Assembly (NCBI GenBank): GCA_963781665.1 | Contig: CAWAGA010000002.1 | Span: forward strand, 5,332,001 to 5,396,000 | Origin: JAJYIW01 sp963781665 | GTDB lineage: Bacteria; Chloroflexota; Anaerolineae; Anaerolineales; Anaerolineaceae | Direction: 5' to 3' | DNA: 64,000 nt | Shown here: in pieces, positions 40,544 through 48,938 of the stretch | How the letters are laid out: every line of letters starts with the position of its first letter | Numbering within the stretch: position 1 is the first letter of the stretch | Made by a program: the position numbers and the translations under genes | The notes under the pieces: model-generated | Database searches by the model: none | Told to the model about the DNA's origin: nothing | The model's input: the letters and a program-made list of their open reading frames with translations, nothing else

Positions 40544-42385
40544 TCACCGATACCTTGCTGCCTGCATCTCATATAAACGAAAATAGTTACCCTTAGCCTT
40601 GATCAATTCTTCGTGTTTACCGCATTCGGCTATCTTTCCATTTTCGAGCACTGCTACCTGATCCGCCATCCTGACCGTGCTGAAGCGATGAGAAATGAGC
40701 AGGCTGGTACGCTTTGAGACCAGATTGACAAACGAATTATAGATTTCGTATTCCGCTTGAGGATCTAATGCAGCCGTGGGTTCATCCAGGATGAGAAATT
40801 CAGCATCTCTCACCAGCATTCTCGCTAAAGCAATTTTCTGCCATTCGCCACCGGACAGGTCGATTCCATCTCCATCTTCTGCGAGCCAGCGACTGGCAAC
40901 AGTCTGATACCCTTTAGGCAGGTTTCTCACTTTGGCATGGATTCCGACCTTCATGGCGGCTTGCCTGGCCAACTCTTCCGCAGCATCCAACTTTTCCGAT
41001 TCTAACCTGGTCACATCCCCCAAGGCGATATTCTCTAGTATGGATAAATCATATCGAATGAAATCCTGAAAGATGACCCCCATTCGTTGGCGCAATGCCA
41101 GGAGGTCAAATTCGCGTAAATCTACGCCATCCCATAAAATCTGGCCTTCGGTGGGATCGTACATGCGGGTCAATAGCTTGACGAGGGTTGACTTCCCAGC
41201 CCCATTCAAGCCGACCAATGCCAGGCAACTGCCGGCATCGATCTTCAGATCAACATTTCGCACCACCCAGGGTAATTCAGGATTGTATCGAAAGGAAACG
41301 TTTCGTAGTTCAATCCCCGACGATAACTGCTTGATGGGATATGGATGAGGGGAAAGATGAATGGGTTGCTCAATTGCTATCAATTCAGCATAGCTGGAAT
41401 AAAAGAGGAAACTCTCGTTGAACCCAGCCATATTGAAGATGATCGTAGAAAATGCGGATTGAATGCTGCCGACCGCACTGGTAAAAAAAGTAACGTCTCC
41501 CAGGCTAATTCGTTTTTCGAAAGCCTGCCATACGACGGCTATGAAAGTTCCATTCGAAACCAATGTGGAAAGCAGGCTCAAACCGGTTTGCAGGCTAATT
41601 TCCCGCACTTGCTGCTTGCGCGCAATGTTGTTGAGGTCTTGAGTGAGACGTGTGAAAGCCTTGATAAAATATTCTCCTAAATTAAACAGGCGGATTTCCT
41701 TGGCATAATAAACGGCTGAGAGGAGATAACTGTAATAACTCGCCAGGCGTTGTTTGGGGGTGTTCTGTATGGCGATGCCATAATGCTGGTAGCCAATTTT
41801 TAGTTGAATATATAGCTGCGGCAGTGCAGCCAGGACCACCAACCCTGTCAGCAACGGACTAAAGGAAATCAAGACGCCCAAAAAACTAATTAGGGTAATG
41901 ACACTGCGTAAAAAGCCGGTGAGGATGCTGAGGATTTGTTGCGGCCCCATCTGAGCGCCCTGGCTGGCCAGTTGGATCTTATTCTGAATCTTAGGATCCT
42001 CGAAGGGAGCTAAGCCTTGTAAGGCATTGATCTTGCGAAAGACCAATAGCTGCATTTTCAGGTTCAATTGCCGGCCCAGTTCGGCATTGAAATATCCTCT
42101 CGCCGAACCCAGACCATTGCTGACAACTGCTAACGCTACCTGGCCCGATAGCAGCATCAACAGTCTCCCCGGCAAGCCGGTCAATTGGCTGGATAGAAAA
42201 CCGTTTGCGAGCAAGTCAAATATCGATTTGGTGATCCAGGCTTGTCCCAAAGGAATGAGACTTTGGATGGCTTCGAGGACTAACAAACCGGTAAAGCACA
42301 ACCGTTGGGCCTCCCAAGTCAGGGATACCATCTTTCCCAAGGCTTTGAGGCGGCTGTAGAATTGTTTATCCTTGAGAAATTTCAT
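40544..42385 (-). CDS. ABC exporter, fused permease-ATPase
   Basis: 613 residues, close homologue of the 21.3-kb exporter. Six-helix membrane domain then ATPase with GLNGAGKST, LSGGEWQK, FLILDEPTAALD and SHRFST. No C39 domain. Order MauE-like, MauD-like, exporter is the same in both cassettes. Differences are scattered, strongest just before the signature motif (VTRLESEKLDAAEELA against VPKVKQEEIEATEEMA), consistent with both copies being kept under selection. Confidence 0.85.
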   Translation of the reverse strand: MKFLKDKQFYSRLKALGKMVSLTWEAQRLCFTGLLVLEAIQSLIPLGQAWITKSIFDLLANGFLSSQLTGLPGRLLMLLSGQVALAVVSNGLGSARGYFNAELGRQLNLKMQLLVFRKINALQGLAPFEDPKIQNKIQLASQGAQMGPQQILSILTGFLRSVITLISFLGVLISFSPLLTGLVVLAALPQLYIQLKIGYQHYGIAIQNTPKQRLASYYSYLLSAVYYAKEIRLFNLGEYFIKAFTRLTQDLNNIARKQQVREISLQTGLSLLSTLVSNGTFIAVVWQAFEKRISLGDVTFFTSAVGSIQSAFSTIIFNMAGFNESFLFYSSYAELIAIEQPIHLSPHPYPIKQLSSGIELRNVSFRYNPELPWVVRNVDLKIDAGSCLALVGLNGAGKSTLVKLLTRMYDPTEGQILWDGVDLREFDLLALRQRMGVIFQDFIRYDLSILENIALGDVTRLESEKLDAAEELARQAAMKVGIHAKVRNLPKGYQTVASRWLAEDGDGIDLSGGEWQKIALARMLVRDAEFLILDEPTAALDPQAEYEIYNSFVNLVSKRTSLLISHRFSTVRMADQVAVLENGKIAECGKHEELIKAKGNYFRLYEMQAARYR

Positions 42386-42414
42386 ATCACCCTGGGCAGT
42401 TAGAAGTCTACAGG

Positions 42415-42996
42415 CTAATCGACGCCCGCAGGCGACAATTGTTTAACCGCCTTAGGCTCCCCTTCCCATTCATTGACCCATTTCCGCCATCTCTCGTCCT
42501 CGGTTCCCGGGTACCCGGCAAATACCACTTTCCCATCCGACCCAACGATATAACAAGATGGTGTCCCCTCCACTTTATAATCCTTCATGAAGGAATTGGT
42601 ATCATTGGGCGCATGCAAGATAGGAATGCTCAATTTATATTCGTCAATCATAGCCTGGACATCGGTTAGTGATCCGGACGTCACGACTAACAAAAACTCA
42701 TATCCGGCTCGTTTAGCTTTGGGGAAAAGCTCCTGCCAATCGGGGAACTTCTTCTTGCAATGCCCGCACCACGTGGTGGTAAATAACAACACTATGTTGC
42801 GACCGGCATAATCAACCATGGTCACGGGTTTCCCGTCCAAGGTCTGGGCGGTGAAATCGGGAGCCTTCGTACCGATTTTTAGGAAGCTCAGCATGGATTT
42901 ACTGGTGATCCTTTTGACCAAAGCCAGGGTCAACAATAGGTTGAATAATAGACCCACCCACAATAAGATGGAGCTCGCCGCCAGTATTTGTTCCAT
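42415..42996 (-). CDS. MauD/TlpA-like membrane-anchored thioredoxin
   Basis: 193 residues; membrane helix, WCGHC active site, EGTPSCYIV loop. Slightly diverged from the other two close copies (DGKPVTMVDYAG). Between the MauE-like gene and the exporter. Confidence 0.85.
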   Translation of the reverse strand: MEQILAASSILLWVGLLFNLLLTLALVKRITSKSMLSFLKIGTKAPDFTAQTLDGKPVTMVDYAGRNIVLLFTTTWCGHCKKKFPDWQELFPKAKRAGYEFLLVVTSGSLTDVQAMIDEYKLSIPILHAPNDTNSFMKDYKVEGTPSCYIVGSDGKVVFAGYPGTEDERWRKWVNEWEGEPKAVKQLSPAGVD

Positions 42997-43030
42997 TTTT
43001 CTCTCCTGTTTTGAATAAAGTCAGATATTT

Positions 43031-43567
43031 TCAAGCCGGGATTTTTCGGAATAGCTCGGCAATCTCGTCCAATTGAATCCAAATAAAAGTAAAAATACCT
43101 CCTGCCAGCACCATCAAGACCCATCCCAGTAATTCTGGTTGAACCAGGCTCGTGTTATTGAGGTATAAAACAGCCCCACTGACTGCGGACAGTAACATAA
43201 GGCCCGCGGCTCTCACAACGTGAAATGGGGTAACCGGCTTTTCAGAAGGGCCAAAACAATTGCACGAGGTGTCAATTTTCCGGATGACCACAGAAGATAA
43301 GACAATGCTAAACGCCAGGTACATGAGAAATGATAGTAAATAGCCGAACAACAGGAAAAAGCCCCCGATCAGCATCAAGAGTACTACCAGAATCTCCCCA
43401 CTGAGGAAAAGATAGGCGAGTGCCGGACTGAATTGCTTAGGGAAAAACTTGAACCGGGTGATCGCATCCGTAAAAGAAGAAACATCTTGGATTTTTCCGT
43501 AAGCCGAGATGGCAAAAATTAATCCAATGACAATCCGGCTAAAGGCTATCCAGTATGTGGTAAACAT
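43031..43567 (-). CDS. MauE-like membrane redox protein
   Basis: 178 residues from the ATG at 43567, preceded by GAGGAGGAG; an upstream in-frame ATG (43597) would add ten residues absent from the other copies. Four membrane helices and CNCFG. Pairs with the next gene as in the other cassettes. Upstream, 43568-43816 contains no gene. Confidence 0.85.
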   Translation of the reverse strand: MFTTYWIAFSRIVIGLIFAISAYGKIQDVSSFTDAITRFKFFPKQFSPALAYLFLSGEILVVLLMLIGGFFLLFGYLLSFLMYLAFSIVLSSVVIRKIDTSCNCFGPSEKPVTPFHVVRAAGLMLLSAVSGAVLYLNNTSLVQPELLGWVLMVLAGGIFTFIWIQLDEIAELFRKIPA

Positions 43568-43816
43568 AGTCTCCTCCTCTTCGTGCCTTATTGACAATTA
43601 AAGTCGGTTACAAGTGTCCGATCTATGGCAATTTTCATATAGTCACTGTACTATCGACCAGTGAGAGCAAAGCCAACAAATGGCGATCCGAGACGTAACC
43701 GACTTTTCGGATCCTTCCATAAGATACTGCCTATAGTCCTCTACTGGTGAGGTTGACGGTAAGGTACATATCGATTCGTGAATATAGTGCCCGATGGTAT
43801 ACTTTCTTCTCCCGGA

Positions 43817-46423
43817 TTATGGCGGCTCAAATGTAGGATAGCCCTGGACCAATAAATTACAGTTATTAGCTAAGAATTTAACCTGGTAATAATTAAGCCC
43901 AGTCAGGTCTTGTTGAGCAATGCAATCTCGGTAAGCATCCGCTAACCATTGAGCTTCGGCTAAAGCAGTGTTAACATCTCCTCCAGTAGAAATTTCTACC
44001 AACGCTCCAACTTCTTCAACTCTATACCCAGCGAAGGTCGGGTCAGCAAGATTCTCAAAGTCATCTGATTTGTATTGCTGGATAGCTTCTTGTACCACCT
44101 CAAACTGCTCCGTGTTTTGCCCTACGCTTTCCTGGGGTAGCAACGATTTGCGCGGGCTATACCCACCAAAGATTGTAGGATGGTCTGATAGGTACTGAAT
44201 CCATGACCAGCAGGCATGAGCTTTCGCAGGAGTTGAATAACCTGAGATATAGTAACCGACCGCCTGATAAGCCATGCTCATCGGCTCGCCGGAAGCCAAT
44301 ATTGGGAAGGGTACAAAACCTACCTTAAAAGGGAAATCCTTTTCATAAATAGGCTGGGAATTGGCAGTATTGGGGTCAAAGTTATAGTTGTGGAAGCCAT
44401 TAGTGGTCCAAAGGGCTGCCTGTCCCTGTGAAATCGCTTGATCATAAACATCCTCGTGAGCATGGTTTATCAGATTAATCGTTCCATTCCGGAGGAGGGG
44501 TTGAAACCAGGTAAACGCCTTGATCACGGCCTCGCTGGTAAAGGTTGCTCGGGGAGGTTGCACGCTGGTATCCAGGTAGGGAATATGCTGGGCATACAAG
44601 AGGTTGAAGTTATCATCCCAAAAACCATAGACGGATGGATTGGCAGAGAGTTTAGCAGCCTGGCTTGCGATCGATAGCATATCGTCCAGCGTCCAACCAG
44701 ACTGAGGGAGGGGAATACCAAGGCTGGTCAACAAATCTGCGTTATAGGCAATATATTCCACTGCTACATCTGCCGGCAGACCGTATAATTTACCATTCGT
44801 CGTAAAAGGGGTAAAAAAAGCCGGGAAAAAATCATCCCGAAGAGTGGGGTCAGCATCCAGCAAGGGAGTCAGGTCAAAGATATCCCCTGGTGATATCTGT
44901 GGCCAGGGAGAAGAGGCGTAAGGGGCAAAATATTCGAAACAATCGCTGCTTTTGGCCAAGGCACGAAAATAATCACCATCGACGGGATTGGGATAGTCAT
45001 TCTGAAAAATGATATTGATCTCCGGATGGCTTTTTTTAAATTCTTTCTTCAGAGCTTGTAAATCCCCATCTACATCCATCGAACCCTGGAAATAAACAGG
45101 AGCAGTAAAGGTGATCGCCACCCCATTTTCAGGAAGTTGGGTAAGCGCGGCAAGTGGGGTATTGAGTGCCACCGGTTGAGCAGTGGTCGTGGCTTGAACC
45201 TGTGCCTGGGCTGAGGAAGCCGCCTCCTGGAGGGCGCCGACCAGATCGGTTCCCGATTGAGTGGCGTCAGCCACAGCCTGCTCAAGGGGAAAAAGGGTAT
45301 CCCCAAGCTCAGGCGGGTAGTACCAGGCATGGGCCAGGCCATATTGCAGAGCGTTCTTCTCTTGATCAGTCAAGCTGGCATAGAAAGGAGAGGCCGAGGT
45401 CAGCGATTGGCTTCCGGGCAACATCCCACTATCCGCGCTCCCCGTCAGATCCTGTTGGGAGAGGAATTCCAGCCAGGCCCAGGCCGCCTGAGGGTTCTTC
45501 GTCCCGGCGCTGATCGCCCCGCAGTTGGCATAGACTGGTGTGGTGTGATCTGTAGGCTGGTCTACCGGATAGGGCAGGTAAACCCCCTGGCGGATGTCGG
45601 TCGTGCTGAGCCACATGGCGGTCTGGTCGTTGTTCAGTAGTTGTTTCATGCCCTCCAGTTGGTAAACGCCATTGACCGCCGGCTGCAAGGGGTACAGCTT
45701 TTTGTCCTTTGCCAATTGCAGATACCAGGCAAGGCCAGCAGCCATTGCCTGCGGGTCTACATGGCTGCCATTGGCAGACAGCTGCTGCGCCAGCAAGGGA
45801 TCCAGGATATTGCCATAAGGCCCATCGAGGAATCCATAGATGACCTGCTCGTTAGCAGCACTGCCTAGTTGAGAGATGAGTACCCGGAACTGGTCCCAGG
45901 TCCAACCGGGTTGAGGGTAAGCAATATGAGCTTGGTCGAAGAGGCTGAGATTGTAATAGATCCCCTGTAGGAATAGGGTTAACGGTATCCCATAGGATTT
46001 GCCTTGCGCATCCGAACATGCAGTCATGGATCCCGGCCAGAGATCGTCGATGTTGAAGTGGTTCGTGGTATCCAGCAGGGGTTGCAATAGAAGCATACCG
46101 GGCAGAGTGGCTGGGTTGGAGCCGGGTAGGAAGACCACATCCGCTAGCCGAGCGATATCGGCATCCGGCGACGGAGCCGAATGATCAACCGGAACGATAG
46201 ACACGGTTATAGTAGGATTCTGCTGGTGGAAATCATCTGCAAGCTTCTGATAATCGTTCCATTTATCAAGTCTCAAATCGGCAAAAGTAATTGAAGCATT
46301 GCCAGCCCCAACCGCCCGAGTAGAATTCGGAGACATTGCCTGGCCACAGGCAGAGGAAACCACTAATCCTGCAATGATCAGCAAACATGTAATGGCAATC
46401 GATTTTCTGGGAAGTTTCTTCAT
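43817..46423 (-). CDS. Tandem family-1 solute-binding lipoprotein
   Basis: 868 residues. Lipobox VVSSAC (Cys26), first domain (YPQPGWTWDQFRVL, QAAWAWLEFLSQQD), linker (TTAQPVALNTPLAAL), second domain (LPQSGWTLDDML, HACWSWIQYLSDHP). Its ATG overlaps the stop of the signal peptidase gene (ATGA), so the two are translationally coupled. Intact. Confidence 0.86.
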   Translation of the reverse strand: MKKLPRKSIAITCLLIIAGLVVSSACGQAMSPNSTRAVGAGNASITFADLRLDKWNDYQKLADDFHQQNPTITVSIVPVDHSAPSPDADIARLADVVFLPGSNPATLPGMLLLQPLLDTTNHFNIDDLWPGSMTACSDAQGKSYGIPLTLFLQGIYYNLSLFDQAHIAYPQPGWTWDQFRVLISQLGSAANEQVIYGFLDGPYGNILDPLLAQQLSANGSHVDPQAMAAGLAWYLQLAKDKKLYPLQPAVNGVYQLEGMKQLLNNDQTAMWLSTTDIRQGVYLPYPVDQPTDHTTPVYANCGAISAGTKNPQAAWAWLEFLSQQDLTGSADSGMLPGSQSLTSASPFYASLTDQEKNALQYGLAHAWYYPPELGDTLFPLEQAVADATQSGTDLVGALQEAASSAQAQVQATTTAQPVALNTPLAALTQLPENGVAITFTAPVYFQGSMDVDGDLQALKKEFKKSHPEINIIFQNDYPNPVDGDYFRALAKSSDCFEYFAPYASSPWPQISPGDIFDLTPLLDADPTLRDDFFPAFFTPFTTNGKLYGLPADVAVEYIAYNADLLTSLGIPLPQSGWTLDDMLSIASQAAKLSANPSVYGFWDDNFNLLYAQHIPYLDTSVQPPRATFTSEAVIKAFTWFQPLLRNGTINLINHAHEDVYDQAISQGQAALWTTNGFHNYNFDPNTANSQPIYEKDFPFKVGFVPFPILASGEPMSMAYQAVGYYISGYSTPAKAHACWSWIQYLSDHPTIFGGYSPRKSLLPQESVGQNTEQFEVVQEAIQQYKSDDFENLADPTFAGYRVEEVGALVEISTGGDVNTALAEAQWLADAYRDCIAQQDLTGLNYYQVKFLANNCNLLVQGYPTFEPP

Positions 46424-47080
46424 CTTTCACACTCGTGATCAGTAGACCAAAAATCAATTGAGCTTATTTCTGGATTACTGTTCTCTACCCGAGATTGCTT
46501 GGTTCTCTTATAAAGCTTGCACAACATAATCCCCTTGATCATATAAAAAGGAACGGGGCCATGAGTAATTGAATCATCGCTGCTCATGATCCCATCCCCT
46601 TTGACAAAAATATGCTTATCTGGAACTGTCACCATCCTGGCATCTCCAGGTGGCACAAATTCAAGTTTGAAATCAGCGATGTTCCAGTTGAGTATATACG
46701 GGATAACAGTATGACAACCTATGGCGGAAGTAATAAAGCGATATAGTCTATTTTCAATAATATCAGCAAGGGATTCGAAGATTAACCATGTATATAGACA
46801 GGTTATCACCAGCCAGTCCTACTACTCTTTTGATCAAGTATCCCTGATTACTCGTCTTTAGTTCAGGCCAGGCATCCAACAAAGCAACCTGTCCTCTCCT
46901 TATCCATCGTGGGGGGTAATGCCTCATCACCAACACTCGATCACCATTTTTTAAGTAAGGGAGCATGCTGAACCCTACCACTTTCACGATGTAGAAATAA
47001 TTATGAATGAAAAGATAACCGAAACCAATTGAGAGAAAACTGATTGTAAGATATGTTAAAGAAACGTTGGGAACATTCAT
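46420..47080 (-). pseudogene. S26 signal peptidase with one frameshift
   Basis: Start MNVPNVSLTY at 47080. Membrane helix, nucleophile box VVGFSMLPYLKNGDRV (Ser38) and Lys84 in YLIKRVVGLAGD are all in the first frame. One extra base at about 46777 turns VNLESLADIIENRLY into VNLRIPC-stop, and the C-terminal part (FVKGDGIMSSDDS to the stop at 46420) continues in the next frame. The overlap with the binding-lipoprotein ATG is kept. Recent loss, programmed shift or base error cannot be told apart here. Confidence 0.78.
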
Positions 47081-47107
47081 GCTAGGCTCAGAAAATAAAT
47101 TAAGATT

Positions 47108-47137
47108 GTGGGGAAGGTAAAAAACCACCTTCCTCAC
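47108..47137 (-). other. Stem-loop after Cys-rich peptide gene
   Basis: GTGGGGAAGGT (47108-47118) pairs with ACCTTCCTCAC (47127-47137) with one mismatch and an 8-base loop, between the peptide stop and the signal peptidase start. Confidence 0.55.
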
Positions 47138-47214
47138 AGCTATTAAATTGGCGAATTCGTTAAGACAAAACCCTCGCTTAGGGTTAAAAGTAAATGGAGT
47201 GGAGGAGACATCCT

Positions 47215-47577
47215 CTATGTTGGGCACGAACAAGGCGCTGTACAAGTAAATAACATACAATCGCCCCCTGCCATGCAAGATAGATTGCAATCTGCGGGAG
47301 TTCCATAACACCCAGATAATGCACCCCAATCGGAATAATATGTTCTTATGGGCGTGTAGTAGCAATGCCTTATACCACCAACATCTTGATAGCCACAGTA
47401 TCCACCACACCTAGATTGTCCGCAGAAGTAATAGCCTGGGACCGGACATCCACTAGCTCTTGCTGAAGTTTTAGGGATTAAGGTATCGGCCAATTTATCG
47501 ATCACAGACGAGATGATCCCAACTTTAGTGACCATCCGGTTCGCCAATGAAAGTAGATCATCAGATTTGTGGAACAT
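47215..47577 (-). CDS. Cys-rich secreted peptide precursor (12-Cys core)
   Basis: 120 residues; GAAAGGAGA upstream of the ATG. The leader (1-41) reads SSVIDKLADTLIPKTSARA, ending A-R-A. The core has 12 Cys, with RCGGYCGYQDVGG, HCYYTP and CTAPCSCPT matching the 14.2- and 39.9-kb peptides. First gene of its cassette, followed by a hairpin and the frameshifted signal peptidase. Confidence 0.78.
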   Translation of the reverse strand: MFHKSDDLLSLANRMVTKVGIISSVIDKLADTLIPKTSARASGCPVPGYYFCGQSRCGGYCGYQDVGGIRHCYYTPIRTYYSDWGALSGCYGTPADCNLSCMAGGDCMLFTCTAPCSCPT

Positions 47578-47658
47578 GGTTTATCTCCTTTCAAACCTTA
47601 TCGCCATTCAATATAAATTGAATTCATTTGTTACTTACCTTGCTCTATCTTCGATATC

Positions 47659-47668
47659 CACCTCCTTT
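47659..47668 (-). promoter_or_regulatory. Upstream AAAGGAGGTGG element
   Basis: Near-perfect complement of the 16S anti-SD on the minus strand, 82 nt before the peptide start, with no start codon at a usable distance. Same element as in siblings. Confidence 0.45.
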
Positions 47669-47887
47669 TTATGTTGAACTGTTATTTGTTCCTTTTTCGC
47701 AATAGGATGAGTTTGATCAAAAAAAGATGTGCCTAAAAATTTTGCTAATCGCCCCTTTCGAGAATTAGGGCCAAATACTAAGTCCTTATAAGACCCAAAT
47801 ATCGATCACCTTGTACTTAAGAACGCTTATGGAAGTGTGTTGTCTTCTGGTTTGAGAGGAATTTAGCTGGTTGACCCGTCCATTTAT

Positions 47888-47961
47888 CATTGTAATGATT
47901 TCGGAGCCATTTTCAATTGTGGTTAACCACAGTTGTATTCGAGCTCGGGTTCGAGTATAGT
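47888..47961 (+). promoter_or_regulatory. comX promoter with ComA-box-like operator
   Basis: CATTGTAATG at 47888-47897; 26 bp later the palindrome (core TTGTGGTTAACCACAG, box 47914-47935), one base off perfect symmetry. -35 TTGTAT (47933-47938), 17 bp, -10 TATAGT (47956-47961). Same geometry as the other two comX promoters. Confidence 0.75.
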
Positions 47962-48008
47962 TTAAAGGTAATTCTAATTCCCCAAAATATCAATCGAAAG
48001 GATAGGTG

Positions 48009-48227
48009 ATGGCCATGGGATTAGCTATAGTTGCTTACCGCTTGAGTATCGATCCGGAATTTGAGGCAAGCTTACGCCAGGATCCCCAGCAAGCTCTCTT
48101 CCAGGTAGGTCTCGACCTGGACGCCGATGAGCTCCAAAGTTTGCAGTTATTTCTTCAAGGTGACCTGCCGTCCTTGCTATCTACACCTGATGATGGGATA
48201 CCGATTGATCCCTGGCTAACTTCTTGA
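48009..48227 (+). CDS. ComX-like pheromone precursor (copy 2)
   Basis: 72 residues, start ATG 48009 behind AAAGGA. AIVAYRLSIDPEFEASLRQD, then a C-terminus DDGIPIDPWLTS. Trp is fourth from the end, as in copies 1 and 3; the last segment differs from copy 1 only in A/T. The stop overlaps a TTG start of the comQ-like remnant (TTGA). Confidence 0.7.
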   Translation: MAMGLAIVAYRLSIDPEFEASLRQDPQQALFQVGLDLDADELQSLQLFLQGDLPSLLSTPDDGIPIDPWLTS

Positions 48228-48703
48228 ACGAAAAAGATGCCGGACCATTTGGAACAATCGCTACCAGGGAATTTCAGGAATCAATTATCACAAAGAAGAT
48301 CCTGCCACAGCTCAATTCAGTGATGGCTGGATTGGGTTTGTCAAAATCTTCTCCAGGGGGAAATAACCAACCTACCTTGCTTCACCTTCCCTCGTTGTGC
48401 TGTGCCGCTTTGGGGAAAGATCCAAAACCTGTGGGTTTTGCCGAGAAGGCCTGGCAGCAGTTCTATGGCGCTGCCCACATAATCGATGCGGTGGAAGATA
48501 ATGAAGAATTACCGGCAGGCATCCTCTCTCCGACACAGGCGACAAATCTGCCCATCGAATTGATTTTTAATGCGGAAAACGAGTTAGCTGGTCTGGAAAC
48601 AGAGCTGCCGCCAAGCGTGTCTCAGAGCATTAGAATGGAAGTGCAACGTAGCCTCCTCTGTATGTGTGCCGGACAGGATATACAGAGTTTCATACAACCG
48701 TAA
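48224..48703 (+). pseudogene. ComQ-like isoprenyl transferase, truncated
   Basis: 159 codons from a TTG start. Matches the N-terminal half of the 54227 copy (REFQESIITKKILPQLNSV, HIIDAVEDNEELPAG, LLCMCAGQD) and keeps the first aspartate motif, then departs from homology and stops at 48703. The second motif and the rest of the all-alpha fold are missing, so enzyme activity is unlikely. It lies 236 bases before the end of the minus-strand binding-protein gene. Confidence 0.78.
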
Positions 48704-48863
48704 AGACAATCGCGGCACCTATTAAAGACGTATCGAGTTTATCCTTATAAATCTGTTCATCATAACCATCCCTTTCTCCGATAGACTAACAATCTTCCAA
48801 TACAGCGACAAGAATTCTAGTCTTGAGTAAGACGTTGATGGGTCAGGTCAGGCAACCCTGTTT

Positions 48864-48911
48864 TATTGAAGCAATTTAGCCATCATTTTTAATTACGGTT
48901 AATCGTAACCG
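48864..48911. promoter_or_regulatory. Degenerate cassette operator
   Basis: TTACGGTTAATCGTAA (box 48890-48911) keeps TTAA with weaker arms; TATTGAAGCA stands at the -26 position of CATTGTAATG. It lies between the comQ remnant and the tail of the next cassette, where it has no obvious gene to drive. Confidence 0.4.
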
Positions 48912-48938
48912 TTACAGCATTTTCCAACCCCATTTCGC

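Noticed and set aside
8988..47137. Post-peptide hairpins as rho-independent terminators
   Set aside because: None has the following U-run on the transcribed strand.
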